From: Eubacterium sp.
Lineage (GTDB): Bacteria; Bacillota; Clostridia; Lachnospirales; Lachnospiraceae
NCBI GenBank assembly: GCA_021769425.1
Contig: JAETSX010000006.1
Coordinates: 1 to 64,000, forward strand
Direction: 5' to 3'
Length of the DNA: 64,000 bases
Shown: positions 52,426-62,763 of the stretch, one piece after another
Layout of the letters: every line of letters begins with the position of its first letter
How positions within the stretch are numbered: the stretch's first letter is position 1
Translations under genes and position numbers: made by a program
The notes under the pieces: generated by a model
The model's input: only the letters and a program-made list of their open reading frames with translations
What the model was told of the DNA's origin: nothing
The model's database searches: none

Positions 52426-53922
52426 CTACTGCAATAACTGCAGTACCTGCTGGGGAATATCATTGGCCTGCGCAAGTACGGAAGTAGCTGCCTGTGTCAG
52501 TACATTGTATTTGGTATATTCTGTCATTTCTTCTGCCATATCCAGATCCTCAATCCTGGACAAAGCCTGGGTCATATTCAGTTCCGTGCCGTCTAAGCTG
52601 CTGACTGCATAATCCAGACGGTTCTGATATGCGCCGATACTGGAACGCACCTCGCTGACCTTGGAAATAGCTCCGTCAAAGCTGGTAATGGCCCGATCTG
52701 CACCTGTTACGGTACACACATTCACTTTATCAATATAAAGAGTCCGTGAAGACACTTCCGGAATCCGAACGTCCACTGTCTGATTCTCATTTGCGCCAAT
52801 CTGAAGGGTCATGGTTCCGATGTTGGTAACTTCCATATTCACCTGTGAATTCTGCGCAATCTGCCCTGGAATTACTTCAAACTTCATCTCAAATCCATTC
52901 CGATCCGAAATTGTCACATAATTGCCTTCTGCAAGAATTGTTGCCTGAGAGCCGAATCCCACCCGTTCAGCAGGCGTGCCTGTAGTGGTAAATTCCACCT
53001 TTACGTCCTCTCCGTGGGGCACATTGGGGTTATCCTGGGGAATTCCAAGAAAGTCTGCAAGTTCCTGGCTGTCGCATTTCAGATCTAATTCCGTTGCGCT
53101 TCCATATTCATCCGATACAAAAATCAGGAATCCTCCGTTTGTCACATCTGCAGGTATATATCCGGCATCTTCCGGCTTTCCTGCCATAAGCGCCGGCGGT
53201 GTAGCTGCAGGAGGAGTCTGGGTTGCGGAAACCAGAAGATTTACCTCGCCGCGTTCCGCTCCTTCTCTCAATTGTTGATATACTTCTTCAAAAGTGTCTC
53301 CCTGGGAGATTTTAACCTCAACTCCATTGATCGTAACTACACCGTCCGCCGGCGCTGTATCTGCCGGCGCAATATTCACGCCTCCTGCCACCACTGCATG
53401 AGTTGCGTCGCTTGCTACGGTAATACTGTAATTATCGGCGGTAACAGAATCGGAAATATCCATTCTGGTAATTCCGCGGTTATCCGTAAATACCCGCTGA
53501 TCCAGCGTACCGTCTAACAGATGCTTGGTATTAAATTCCGTATCCTTGGAAATGCGGTCAATTTCATCTCTCAAAGAGGAAATCTCTGCCTGAATCGCCT
53601 CTAAATCATCCGGCGTATTGGTTTCATTTGCCGCCTGCACAGACAATTCCCGCATTCTCTGAAGCATTGCATGAACTTCGGTCAAAGCGCCGTCTGCCGT
53701 GTCTAACACGGAGACTCCGTCAGAAGCATTCCTGGAAGCCTGCGAAAGACCCTTAATCTGCGCTTTCATCTTGGTGGAAATTGCCATTCCCGCCGCATCA
53801 TCGGAAGCCCGGTTAATCCGGTACCCCGTAGACAGCCGTTCAATGGAAACGGATAAACTTTTATCAGATGCTAATAATCTTTTGTTGGCAATAAGCGCTG
53901 ACATGTTGTGATTAATCTTCAT
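52426..53922 (-). CDS. fliC: Flagellin
   Basis: Filament protein of 498 residues. The conserved N-terminal D0/D1 region (1-140: MKINHNMSALIANKRL, STGYRINRASDDAAGMAIS) and C-terminal D1/D0 region (about 410-498: SSIGAYQNRLDYAVSSLDG) surround a variable D2/D3 insert (about 145-405) holding Pro/Ala-rich stretches. It is longer than the 270-300 residues of minimal flagellins. AGGAGAGA lies before the ATG. fliS follows directly; the large DUF6240 gene ends 82 bp upstream. Confidence 0.96.
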   Translation of the reverse strand: MKINHNMSALIANKRLLASDKSLSVSIERLSTGYRINRASDDAAGMAISTKMKAQIKGLSQASRNASDGVSVLDTADGALTEVHAMLQRMRELSVQAANETNTPDDLEAIQAEISSLRDEIDRISKDTEFNTKHLLDGTLDQRVFTDNRGITRMDISDSVTADNYSITVASDATHAVVAGGVNIAPADTAPADGVVTINGVEVKISQGDTFEEVYQQLREGAERGEVNLLVSATQTPPAATPPALMAGKPEDAGYIPADVTNGGFLIFVSDEYGSATELDLKCDSQELADFLGIPQDNPNVPHGEDVKVEFTTTGTPAERVGFGSQATILAEGNYVTISDRNGFEMKFEVIPGQIAQNSQVNMEVTNIGTMTLQIGANENQTVDVRIPEVSSRTLYIDKVNVCTVTGADRAITSFDGAISKVSEVRSSIGAYQNRLDYAVSSLDGTELNMTQALSRIEDLDMAEEMTEYTKYNVLTQAATSVLAQANDIPQQVLQLLQ

Positions 53923-54004
53923 TTTCTATCTCTCCTGTTCTTCAAAATCCTGCCTCATTCCCGGGCAGCCGCAAAATCCTTTTTGCCGCCATGCCCCGGA
54001 AAAT

Positions 54005-57000
54005 TTACGGCTGCATATTCTGTCCTGTCTGCTTTACCTCTTCTAAAAAGGCTCTGGCAACGCCGTACAACGTCCTTGTCTGCACTTGCTGCTCTTCTGC
54101 AGTCTGTTCGGAATCTTCCATTCCCTTTTCTTTGGAAAAAATATTGGAAAGATCCGGATGATCACTGCAAATCATATTCATCTCCCATGTCTGACCCTCA
54201 TCCTGGCTGATACGCGCCCGAAGATCGGCCTCATGGTCTGTCAATTCTTTAATAGTTTCCGGGGAATCTGACACCAGATAACCCCTGATGGACTCCTTCT
54301 GCACCTGGAAACTGGCAGATACTTTTCCAAGCTTGGGAGTCTCAAATATAATATCCACTTTGCCACGTTCCCGCTTGCCGCGTACAATTTTAAGCTGAAC
54401 ATTGGTCAATTCATCGGCCACCAATACGGGAATTGCGTAATTCTCTTCTTTTGCCATCCGGGTTCCCAGCTCAATCTGTTGCTGCATCACTTTCATATCA
54501 CGGATATCCAGGCTGCGCACATCCTCTGACTGTATCATGGTCTTCATTACATTTTCCGCAAGATCTGCCAGCTTCTCCTGAGCCTCCGCCATCTCTTCCG
54601 GCGTCTTTACCGCTTCACCGAATTCCTTGATAATCTCTTCTTTTACCTCTTCAAAATTAACTTCTTTATCCAGATTCTTCGGATCGAACAGAGATTTAAA
54701 AATTCCATTACGGTTGTGCAGCATCTGGCTGGCCGCCATAATATTATAGGCAGTCATCGGCATATCATAGGCGCTCAGCATCTGAAGCGCCTGAGCCTCA
54801 GCCTCTTTAGCCCCGGCAAATTCCTGCAGCTGCTCCTGATAATACAAACGCTCCGTCTCTTCATCCGCCGGCGCTTCCCGTAATTGCCATAACAGTTCTT
54901 CCGGCATCATCTCTTCCCATGTCCTGCCTGCGCCCTGGGCTTCGGCCTGCTGCACGCCTTCCGGCGTCATCCTGCCAAAAGCTTCTCTGGCGCAATCGGT
55001 CTGATAGGCCGCCTCTATCTGCTGGGAAATGCTAAGTTCCTGACTGTGGATCTCATCCGCTTCCCCGAAATTATCATCAACCGACACATTTATGCCTGGA
55101 TTCCGGTTCGTCCGCACTGCGCTTAACAGATTCTTCATCGTCAAATCTGCGCCCTGATGAACCAACGCCCCGATCACTGCTCCGTCCGTCTTATCAATCT
55201 GATTCAGCAGACGGTATATTCCAATATAACTGTCCCGCTCCTCCGGAGTGATTTGCTGATTCTGTTCTAACTTCCACAGATACTTGCTGAACTTCTCCTG
55301 GCTTGCGTCCTCTATGCGGCTTTTGATTTCCTGTGCCTTGCTGTTAAGCTGCTCCACATTCATCTCCAGAGGATTTACCCCTTCCCGTATCATTTCCATT
55401 ACCACAGCCGGAGAAAGATTCTGGAACATATTCTGAACCTTCTGATCGGCTGCCTTGATCCCTGCAATGGACTCCGAATTAATCTCCATTCCGTTATAAC
55501 CCAGAATCCGCACGGCCCGCTGATTGGCTTCTGTGGTTTCCAGTCCCAGATCTTTTAAAATATCATCTACATTACGAAATGCCTTCTGGATGGAATCGCC
55601 CATATCTTTCCTGGGCTCCGTCCGAAGCGTCTCATAGGCTTCTCCTGCCCGTTCCATCTTTGCCTGCTCCGACATTCCCGTCTCATGCATAGCAGGAATG
55701 CCGTCTTCATCAGTCCGGATATTTCCCAAAATGGAAGCCGGAACTTCTGCCAATTCCCTGGTCTTTCCCATAGTCTCTGCAAATACTTCCGTATTCTCGG
55801 GAGTAGCCGGGATTCCATTCTGGGACAGCAGACTTTTATAATACTGATCCTCCATGGACTTCAATTGTTCCACCAGTTCTGCCAACGGCTTCGTCTCAAT
55901 GGAAATTCCCTGTTTCAACAGGGCATAATTGGCCTGGGCCGTCATCATCAGCCTGGTCTCCTCCAACTGTCTCTTTGCAGTCAGAAATTCCATATCCTCT
56001 CTGGCATATTCAGGGATATCCTGAGATTCTGAAAATGACCGTCCATTCTCCTGTTTCTGCTGTTTTTCTGTATTCTGCGCCACCTGCAGATTCTCTATGG
56101 TAAGGGGAAGCCCCTGTTTGACAACATTCCATACCTGGGCGTCAGTGGCCCGGCTGACAGTCTGCGCTGCCTCATTTGCCCGATCTCCATTGCTGTAGCC
56201 TTCTAATACCATGGCGTCCATAGGCCGGTTTCCCTCTGCAACAGCCTCTAACATGGCCCCTGCCAACTGTTCCGGCCCCAAAGGAAGCTGCAATTCTTTC
56301 AAATCCATGGCATATCTCAGATTTTCTTCCGTCAGAGGAATCTCATTCTCTAACATCCACTGGCTGCAGTTTAAGGTATCCTCATTCACCGAAAGACCTG
56401 CCCGGGCAATCACCTGCTCCACCTGCATTCTCAGATGATCGTCCATGGGAATTCCCGCATTCTTAGAGTTAGCTGTGCCATAATTGGCGCTGTATTGCGC
56501 TTTATAGAGATTCTCCACAGTAGGAGGAAGCTCATGCTCCAACAAATATTTTACTGTTTCATCGGAACAATTCGTAAGATCCGCCGCCTGCTGCACGGTT
56601 TCCATACAATCAGAAATATTCTCCTCCGTTGCCGGAAGATCTGCCTGACGAAGCGCTGACTCCAACTGACTTGCCAGTCCTGCGCTTCCTGCCAGCGCTT
56701 CCAACTGCTCTTTGCTTAATTCATCTCCGAAAACGCTGATATCCACACCGGCTTTTGCCAGTTCCATTTTAATCTTATCAATCTCGGTTACAATGGTTTC
56801 CACCTCTGTGCCATTCACAGAGAATCCGTCTTCGCCCATTTTCTCACAGTCTTCTTCCGACATGGTGTTGGACACAACTTCCATCTTCTGCTGTATCAGC
56901 TCCGTCCTGGCGTTTTCCGCATCCTGCTGTATCTTCTCAATCTGAGATTCCGCCGGACAGACCGAAGCCTCTACTCTGGTCTGCTGCACCGCTGTCACTC

Positions 57001-57130
57001 TGCCGGTTTGTTTCTCTACTTGCTCTGTGGTTGTTTCCTGGGCAGTCACCGTGGCATTTCCCTTAATTTCCACACTATGATTGGTCCTGGTAATTTCTGT
57101 CACATTACTGTTATCTATTCTCACATTCAT
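54005..57130 (-). CDS. DUF6240 protein, FliK-like C terminus
   Basis: Large soluble protein of 1041 residues. It is largely helical with a recurring pattern of the form PxTxENLxxA (LPATEENISDC, LPPTVENLYKA, IPLTEENLRYA, LPLTIENLQVA, IPATPENTEVF, LTMKNLLSA, MPMTAYNIMAA). The C-terminal part (about 890-1010) has FETPKLGKVSASFQVQKESI and ETIKELTDHEADLRARIS, resembling the hook-length control domain of FliK, where a LGxVxVxF strand is typical. Location before flagellin and fliS fits a flagellar role. Start at 57130 is preceded by GGGGCACGG; the longer frame lacks a site. Confidence 0.75.
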   Translation of the reverse strand: MNVRIDNSNVTEITRTNHSVEIKGNATVTAQETTTEQVEKQTGRVTAVQQTRVEASVCPAESQIEKIQQDAENARTELIQQKMEVVSNTMSEEDCEKMGEDGFSVNGTEVETIVTEIDKIKMELAKAGVDISVFGDELSKEQLEALAGSAGLASQLESALRQADLPATEENISDCMETVQQAADLTNCSDETVKYLLEHELPPTVENLYKAQYSANYGTANSKNAGIPMDDHLRMQVEQVIARAGLSVNEDTLNCSQWMLENEIPLTEENLRYAMDLKELQLPLGPEQLAGAMLEAVAEGNRPMDAMVLEGYSNGDRANEAAQTVSRATDAQVWNVVKQGLPLTIENLQVAQNTEKQQKQENGRSFSESQDIPEYAREDMEFLTAKRQLEETRLMMTAQANYALLKQGISIETKPLAELVEQLKSMEDQYYKSLLSQNGIPATPENTEVFAETMGKTRELAEVPASILGNIRTDEDGIPAMHETGMSEQAKMERAGEAYETLRTEPRKDMGDSIQKAFRNVDDILKDLGLETTEANQRAVRILGYNGMEINSESIAGIKAADQKVQNMFQNLSPAVVMEMIREGVNPLEMNVEQLNSKAQEIKSRIEDASQEKFSKYLWKLEQNQQITPEERDSYIGIYRLLNQIDKTDGAVIGALVHQGADLTMKNLLSAVRTNRNPGINVSVDDNFGEADEIHSQELSISQQIEAAYQTDCAREAFGRMTPEGVQQAEAQGAGRTWEEMMPEELLWQLREAPADEETERLYYQEQLQEFAGAKEAEAQALQMLSAYDMPMTAYNIMAASQMLHNRNGIFKSLFDPKNLDKEVNFEEVKEEIIKEFGEAVKTPEEMAEAQEKLADLAENVMKTMIQSEDVRSLDIRDMKVMQQQIELGTRMAKEENYAIPVLVADELTNVQLKIVRGKRERGKVDIIFETPKLGKVSASFQVQKESIRGYLVSDSPETIKELTDHEADLRARISQDEGQTWEMNMICSDHPDLSNIFSKEKGMEDSEQTAEEQQVQTRTLYGVARAFLEEVKQTGQNMQP

Positions 57131-57212
57131 ATCCGTGCCCCATTTTTCCTGTGCCTGATTTTTGATAATACCTATTTCGGATAAAAAACAGAGAAACTTT
57201 AGCAATTTTCAC

Positions 57213-57241
57213 TTGTAATCAGAGGACATTTGTATTAAAAT
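57213..57241 (+). promoter_or_regulatory. Promoter of the ferredoxin gene
   Basis: TTGTAA (57213-57218), 17-bp spacer, TAAAAT (57236-57241), in the divergent region with the DUF6240 gene. Confidence 0.7.
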
Positions 57242-57306
57242 AAGGTTCAAAGCTACCACTTAGGGAGCTGAGTTGAACATTCATTTTATTAAGGAGGAAA
57301 TTAATT

Positions 57307-57477
57307 ATGGCATACGTAATTACTGACGCTTGTGTAAGCTGCGGAACATGTGAAGGTGAATGTCCGGTAGGAGCTATCTCCGCTGGCGACGGCAAATATG
57401 AAATTGATGCAGATACCTGTATTGATTGTGGAACATGCGCAGGTTCCTGTCCTACAGGCGCGATTGAGCAGGGCTAA
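57307..57477 (+). CDS. 2[4Fe-4S] ferredoxin
   Basis: Clostridial-type ferredoxin of 56 residues with two cluster motifs, CVSCGTCEGECPVGAI and CIDCGTCAGSCPTGAI. It is a low-potential electron carrier for hydrogenase, pyruvate:ferredoxin oxidoreductase and similar enzymes in the cytosol. AAGGAGG lies nine bases before the ATG, and the gene has its own promoter and terminator, as expected for a highly expressed monocistronic gene. Confidence 0.97.
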   Translation: MAYVITDACVSCGTCEGECPVGAISAGDGKYEIDADTCIDCGTCAGSCPTGAIEQG

Positions 57478-57511
57478 TCTTTATCGCCTTGCAGCGTAAG
57501 AGAAACTACAT

Positions 57512-57551
57512 AAGGAGCTGACATCCCGGTTGAGATGTCAGCTCCTTTTTT
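57512..57551 (+). terminator. Terminator of the ferredoxin gene
   Basis: Perfect 14-bp stem AAGGAGCTGACATC / GATGTCAGCTCCTT with an 8-base loop and a T run. Confidence 0.95.
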
Positions 57552-57562
57552 AACACGGCCCC

Positions 57563-58312
57563 TTATTCCGTAACGGTCAGATTCGGGCTCAGTTTCTTAT
57601 CTTTGCCCACTCTCTTTTCCGCTTCTTTCTTTTCTTTTTTCTCCCTGTGGAACCGTTTGCTCTTGCGGGTGGCGCGGATTGCCTCATCCAGCCTGCGGAA
57701 CCGTTCTTCCTCAGCTTCATCCTGTTCCCGCATCAGATAATTCATTTCTTTCAACACCCGGTCTCCTACCTGTACTCCCACCTCCTTTCCCAATGCCGGA
57801 TTGTTCTCTTCCATTGCCTGCTTCACAATCGTGAGCATCATAGACTGGAACTGTTCTAATTTCACCGTATTGGAAATCGGATTGTTATGTTTTTCCACCA
57901 TAGGTTTCGGAACTGCCTCCACATATTCCCGGTTCATCTGAATTACGTTATTCCCTCCTGCCTGCAGATCTCCTGCCGGCTTTCCTCCGTAAAATTCTCC
58001 GGTTCCTGCATTCGGCTGGCCTCCGTAAAATTCTCCGGTTCCTGCATTCGGCTGGCTTCCGTAAAATTCTCCGGTTCCTGCAGCCGGCTGGCCGCTATGT
58101 ATCATCATCCGAATGGCTTTCAGCTGATAACCTTGTTCTTTCCATTCCTTTATCTTTTGGAACTGCGCTATATTTTCTTCTGTATAATAACGGTGTCCCA
58201 TTTCGTTGCGGGGGATGGCAAGCTCTAACTCTTCTTCCCAATAACGCAATACGTGGGACTCAACATTTACAATGTTTGCCGCGTCCGAAATCATATAGCG
58301 TACATTTTCCAC
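57563..58312 (-). CDS. MerR-family regulator with internal dodecapeptide repeats
   Basis: Protein of 249 residues. An N-terminal MerR helix-turn-helix (1-75: MISDAANIVNVESHVLRYWE, RYYTEENIAQFQKIKEW) is followed by three copies of a 12-residue Gly-rich repeat (AGTGEFYGGQPN, about 78-113). A helical middle and a basic, Lys-rich C-terminal tail complete it. No effector-binding domain or metal-binding cysteines are seen. GTG is the start, seven bases after AAGGAGG. It lies downstream of dnaB but behind a terminator, so it is probably a separate unit with an unknown target. Confidence 0.85.
   Translation of the reverse strand: MENVRYMISDAANIVNVESHVLRYWEEELELAIPRNEMGHRYYTEENIAQFQKIKEWKEQGYQLKAIRMMIHSGQPAAGTGEFYGSQPNAGTGEFYGGQPNAGTGEFYGGKPAGDLQAGGNNVIQMNREYVEAVPKPMVEKHNNPISNTVKLEQFQSMMLTIVKQAMEENNPALGKEVGVQVGDRVLKEMNYLMREQDEAEEERFRRLDEAIRATRKSKRFHREKKEKKEAEKRVGKDKKLSPNLTVTE
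57985..58095 (-). repeat. 36-bp in-frame repeat in the merR gene
   Basis: Three nearly identical 36-bp copies (unit containing CCGTAAAATTCTCCGGTTCC) encoding AGTGEFYGGQPN. Confidence 0.93.
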
Positions 58313-58462
58313 ATTTTAACCTCCTTTTTGGGATTTGACTTCCGGTGGCCCGGTCTGCCTGCTGCAACTGATATCAGTATCAGCTTGTCCCTTTTTACTA
58401 ATTCTATTTTAACGATTTCTTTCTGCTGTTACAATCTTTTTTCATCGTGAAATAATGACAGC

Positions 58463-58498
58463 AAAAAACAGATACTTTCCTTTTACGGAAAATATCTG
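58463..58498 (-). terminator. Terminator of the gdpP-rplI-dnaB unit
   Basis: Minus-strand stem CAGATATTTTCC / GGAAAGTATCTG followed by TTTTTTG, about 25 bp after the dnaB stop. Confidence 0.85.
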
Positions 58499-58524
58499 TC
58501 TGATTTTACATAATGCAACATTTT

Positions 58525-59856
58525 TTACCGTTTTTCCATATTGGCAAACTTGGTATACTGGGGCAGCCAAACCAGATTAATGGTTCCTATTGGGCCGTTT
58601 CTCTGCTTGGCAATAATAATCTCCGCAATATTTTTATCCGGCGTATCCTTATTGTAGTAATCGTCACGGTAAATAAACATCACCACATCCGCATCCTGTT
58701 CAATAGCCCCTGACTCCCTTAAGTCTGACAGCATGGGCCTGTGATCCGGCCGCTGCTCCACCTGACGGCTCAGCTGGGATAAGGCAATTACCGGAACATT
58801 CAGCTCTCTGGCAAGCCCTTTTAAGGAGCGGGAAATGTCTGAGATTTCCTGCTGCCTGGAATCCGACCTGCCGGAACCGGACATCAGCTGAAGATAGTCA
58901 ATGATAATCAGTTTCAGGTCATGCTCTAACTTGTATTTCCGGCATTTGGAGCGAAGCTCCGAAATGGAAATTCCCGGGGTATCGTCAATAATCAATTTGG
59001 AACGCCCGATGGTTCCTGCGCCTTCTATCAGCTTCTCCCAATCGGAATCCGCCAGATTGCCGGAACGGAGAAGCTGGGCGTCTACCCGGGATTCCAGGGA
59101 AAACAAACGGTTTACCAATTGCTCTTTGGACATTTCCAGACTGAAAATTGCGGTGCAGAGATCGCTGTGAAATGCCACATACTGGGCAATGTTCAATACA
59201 AACGCGGTCTTTCCCATGGAGGGTCTTGCGGCAACCAGAACCAAATCGGAGGGCTGAAGCCCCGAGGTGCGGTAATCCAAATCCACAAACCCGGTGGCAA
59301 TCCCGGTGACATTTCCCTTGGTTCGGGAGGCCAGCTCAATTTTTTCCAGGGCATTGATGACAACCTGTTTGATGGGAACATAGTCCCCGCCGCTCTTGTT
59401 CTGAAGCAGATCGAAAATCTTTTTCTCCGTATCTGCCATAATATCCTCCAGGCTTTCCCGGCCCAGATAACATTGATTGGCAATTTCTTCATTTACCTTA
59501 ATCAGTCTGCGCAGAGTTGCCTTTTCTTTCACAATATTGGCGTAATATTTTATATTGGCAGAGGTAGGCACAGCGGCCACCAGTTCTCCTACAAATTCCA
59601 GGCTGCTCACCTCTGCAGGAACATCTTTTTCCCGGAGACGGTTCTGAAGCGTAACCATATCCACCGGCTGTTCCTCATTGTACAGCTCCACCATGGTTTC
59701 AAACAGGACGCCATATTGCTGGTGATAAAAATCCTGCCGGATTAAGATTTCAGAAGCCATAATAATCGCTTCCCGGTCCATAATCATTGCACCGATCACT
59801 GACTGCTCCGCCTCCAAATTATTGGGCATAATCCGTTTTATCAGATCTTCCTCCAT
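58525..59856 (-). CDS. dnaB: Replicative DNA helicase DnaB
   Basis: Hexameric 5'-3' replicative helicase of 443 residues. The N-terminal primase-interacting domain (1-110, NNLEAEQSVIGAMIMD) is followed by a RecA-type motor with Walker A ARPSMGKTAF, Walker B-type LIIIDYLQLM, and DLRESGAIEQDADVV near the end. AGGAGG precedes the ATG. It follows rplI and gdpP in the order conserved across Bacillota, with a gap of about 125 bp to rplI. Confidence 0.98.
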   Translation of the reverse strand: MEEDLIKRIMPNNLEAEQSVIGAMIMDREAIIMASEILIRQDFYHQQYGVLFETMVELYNEEQPVDMVTLQNRLREKDVPAEVSSLEFVGELVAAVPTSANIKYYANIVKEKATLRRLIKVNEEIANQCYLGRESLEDIMADTEKKIFDLLQNKSGGDYVPIKQVVINALEKIELASRTKGNVTGIATGFVDLDYRTSGLQPSDLVLVAARPSMGKTAFVLNIAQYVAFHSDLCTAIFSLEMSKEQLVNRLFSLESRVDAQLLRSGNLADSDWEKLIEGAGTIGRSKLIIDDTPGISISELRSKCRKYKLEHDLKLIIIDYLQLMSGSGRSDSRQQEISDISRSLKGLARELNVPVIALSQLSRQVEQRPDHRPMLSDLRESGAIEQDADVVMFIYRDDYYNKDTPDKNIAEIIIAKQRNGPIGTINLVWLPQYTKFANMEKR

Positions 59857-59980
59857 AAATGCCTCCTGCCGTCGTTATGATTATTTCGTCCGCAGCTTGC
59901 GAAGAGACAGGCTGTATGGCATGATGCCTGCTTCTGCATTTTTCTATTTTGATCCGAACGAAAATGACTTCTATTACTCT

Positions 59981-60430
59981 CTAGGCTTCCTTCACCTTTA
60001 CTTTCAAGGCTGCTGTCACTTTCGGATGCAGCTTAATGCCCACTTCATACACGCCCAGCGCTTTCAGGCCGCCTTCCGGAAGCTGCATTTTCTTCTTGTC
60101 CAATTCCATCTGAATCTGATCTTTTGCCGCTTCTGCAATCTCTTTGGAAGAAACAGAGCCAAAAGTTTTCCCGCCTTCTCCGGTTTTGATGGTTACGGTG
60201 ACCTCTTTGCCTGCAAGTTCTTCTGCCAGAGCCTTTGCGGCTTCCAGATTCTCCTGGGCTACCTTTTCATCGTGCTGATTCTTTAATTTCAAATCATTCA
60301 TATTCTTTTTGGTTGCTTCAATTCCCAGCTTTTTGGGAAAAAGCAGATTCCTGGCATATCCGTCGCTGACGTTGACCACTTCGCCTTTTTTCCCTAATGA
60401 CTTCACATCTTCTAATAATATTACTTTCAT
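59981..60430 (-). CDS. rplI: Ribosomal protein L9
   Basis: Large-subunit protein of 149 residues. The N-terminal rRNA-binding domain has the signature [21 protein letters not shown] and [12 protein letters not shown], and a long helix and C-terminal domain follow ([20 protein letters not shown]). The ATG overlaps the gdpP stop (ATGA), so translation is coupled. GGAGATA upstream lies within the gdpP coding end. Confidence 0.98.
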   Translation of the reverse strand: MKVILLEDVKSLGKKGEVVNVSDGYARNLLFPKKLGIEATKKNMNDLKLKNQHDEKVAQENLEAAKALAEELAGKEVTVTIKTGEGGKTFGSVSSKEIAEAAKDQIQMELDKKKMQLPEGGLKALGVYEVGIKLHPKVTAALKVKVKEA

Positions 60431-62481
60431 ACTTCTATATCTCCTTCCTCCAGCATCTTATCTAATGTCATCTGTATTCTCCGCTTTGCTTCTAATACGC
60501 TGCAGTCCTTCATCTGAGCGCCCGCCACATTCAGATGGCCGCCGCCGCCCATTCGTTCCATGATAAGCTGTACGTTAATTTCATCAATGGAACGGGAGCT
60601 GATATATATTTTCTCATTATATTCCGTCAATACGAAAGACGCCTTGATTCCTACAATATTCAACAGTTCATTGGCTGCCTGGGCCCCTGCAATGGTGGGG
60701 CTTTCCACGTCACGATCCGCCGGACAGATGGAAATGGCAAACGCCCCCCGGTAAACCTCTGCATGGCGCACCGCCTCCGCCCTTGCCTTGTAGGCCGCCA
60801 TATCATCCCGCAAAAGCTTGCGGACTCTGGTTACTTCTGCGCCGCACCGCCGCAGATAGGCCGCCGCCTCAAAGGTTCTTACGCCTGTTTTGGTCATAAA
60901 ATTATTGGTATCTATCAGAATTCCTGCATAGATACTGTCAGCTTCGTTGGGCTTTAAATGGATATTTTCGTTAAAATACTGCAGCACTTCCGCCACCATC
61001 TCACAAGTGGAAGAGGCATACGTCTCAATATAAGAAAGCACTGCGTTGTCAATCACTTCACTGCTCTGTCTGTGGTGGTCAAATACCACAATGGTTTTTG
61101 TCTTTGTCAGCAGTTCCGGACATTCGGTATAATTGGGCCGGTTGGTATCCACTACCACCACCACGCTCCGGTAATCGGCCATCTCCAGGGCCCGCTCACT
61201 CCGCAAAAACATATCGGCCGGATATCCCTTTTCCTCTGAAAAACATTCTTTCATGGGCCGCAGGGAAGATGTCACTTCATCCAATACAATATGCGCTTTC
61301 TTCCCGAGAACCTGGGCTGCACAATAGATACCTATGGCTGAGCCGAAAGCATCCATGTCACTGATACTGTGGCCCATGATAAACACTTCTTCCCGGCTCT
61401 CTATAATTTCCCGCAGTGCATGGGCCTTCACCCTTGCTTTTACCCGGGTCATCTTCTCCACCTGCCTGGATTTTCCGCCGAAATAAAAGATCTTATCTCC
61501 CTCTTTGACTACCACCTGATCTCCGCCTCTGCCCAACGCAAGGTCAATTGCCATGCGGGCATATTCGTATTTCTGATTATAGCTGTTTCCGCTGACTCCC
61601 ACGCCGATGCTTAAGGTAACTGCCATCTCATTTCCCACTTTAACGGTCTTGACATCCTCTAAAATGCCGAACTTATCCTCGATGAGAGCCTCTAAATACT
61701 TCTGCTTGAAAGCCACGAAATATTTATCTTTTTCAATCTTTTTAATAATACTGTCCCGATCGGAAAAGTATTTGCTTACCTTGCGATCCACCAAAGCCAC
61801 CAGCAGCGAGCGTTTTACTTCCTCTACGCTTTCTAAAGCTTCCTCATAATTATCAATATAAATCAGCATGGCTACCAACTGTTGGTCCCTGATTTCCTGA
61901 ATGCTCTCATACAGCTCCGTCTCATCAAAAAGATACAGTGTGGTAAGAAACTGCCCCTTATTCTCTGTTTCAATAAGCTCTCCTTTTGGCGCTTCCTCAT
62001 CAAAATAAATCTTTCCCACACTTGCCCGGTACACCCGGTCTTTCCATTCCACCTTAATATGATCGTTACGCTCTTCCTTGTCTAAAAGTTCCCTGGTAAT
62101 GGATGGGAAAATAGTGGCGATGGACTTATGATATCCCTTGTCCTTTTCTGTAATGCGGGAAAATGCTTCATTCATCCACAAAATCTTACTGTTAAAATCC
62201 AGCAGCGCATACGGGATCTCAAATTCGTTCAGCAGTTTCTTCTGAACCGTTCCATACTGGGTGGCAAAGCTGATTACCTCATTGCGCATGGCGGACTTAT
62301 TGGCCAGGAAGATTCCCAGTACAATCAGAAAATACAATGCGGCAAATACAGAGACGCAGATTCCGGCAGTCCTGTCAAAATAGTATAAGGGGACATTCAT
62401 CAGTACAAGTAAAACAGTCAGCATCAGGGGCCAGTACATATAATTCTTCAACGGGCCGCCCGGGTGGTTTTTTCTTTTCAT
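60427..62481 (-). CDS. gdpP: Cyclic di-AMP phosphodiesterase GdpP
   Basis: Membrane-bound phosphodiesterase of 684 residues. Two helices (about 12-60) are followed by a PAS-like domain (about 85-180) and a degenerate GGDEF domain (about 190-330). The DHH/DHHA1 catalytic part (about 365-680) has [30 protein letters not shown] and [12 protein letters not shown]. These hold the metal-binding Asp and His residues, so it should degrade c-di-AMP to pApA, which affects osmotic and cell-wall homeostasis. It is first in the gdpP-rplI-dnaB unit. Confidence 0.96.
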   Translation of the reverse strand: MKRKNHPGGPLKNYMYWPLMLTVLLVLMNVPLYYFDRTAGICVSVFAALYFLIVLGIFLANKSAMRNEVISFATQYGTVQKKLLNEFEIPYALLDFNSKILWMNEAFSRITEKDKGYHKSIATIFPSITRELLDKEERNDHIKVEWKDRVYRASVGKIYFDEEAPKGELIETENKGQFLTTLYLFDETELYESIQEIRDQQLVAMLIYIDNYEEALESVEEVKRSLLVALVDRKVSKYFSDRDSIIKKIEKDKYFVAFKQKYLEALIEDKFGILEDVKTVKVGNEMAVTLSIGVGVSGNSYNQKYEYARMAIDLALGRGGDQVVVKEGDKIFYFGGKSRQVEKMTRVKARVKAHALREIIESREEVFIMGHSISDMDAFGSAIGIYCAAQVLGKKAHIVLDEVTSSLRPMKECFSEEKGYPADMFLRSERALEMADYRSVVVVVDTNRPNYTECPELLTKTKTIVVFDHHRQSSEVIDNAVLSYIETYASSTCEMVAEVLQYFNENIHLKPNEADSIYAGILIDTNNFMTKTGVRTFEAAAYLRRCGAEVTRVRKLLRDDMAAYKARAEAVRHAEVYRGAFAISICPADRDVESPTIAGAQAANELLNIVGIKASFVLTEYNEKIYISSRSIDEINVQLIMERMGGGGHLNVAGAQMKDCSVLEAKRRIQMTLDKMLEEGDIEV

Positions 62482-62763
62482 TTATTTTCCTACCTTTGTT
62501 GTTCTCACTTATAGTTCAGGGTTCCGTTCTGCAAGGCCAGTGCAGGCATTTCTGTCTGCATTGCCCATTGCTTTCGTCATATTATACCACTTCCTTGGAC
62601 TTCTTACAATAACCGTTTTCTGTCCTCTGTCCCTTACCGTTTTTCCAGAGTGATTGTTCACATGTCACTGTTCCGGGAGGGGTTTCCGCACATTTTGTGC
62701 AGAAACCCCGAGTTTTCAGCGCAAAATCACACCTTTTGCGGTTTTCGCGCATCGCGGAGCGTA

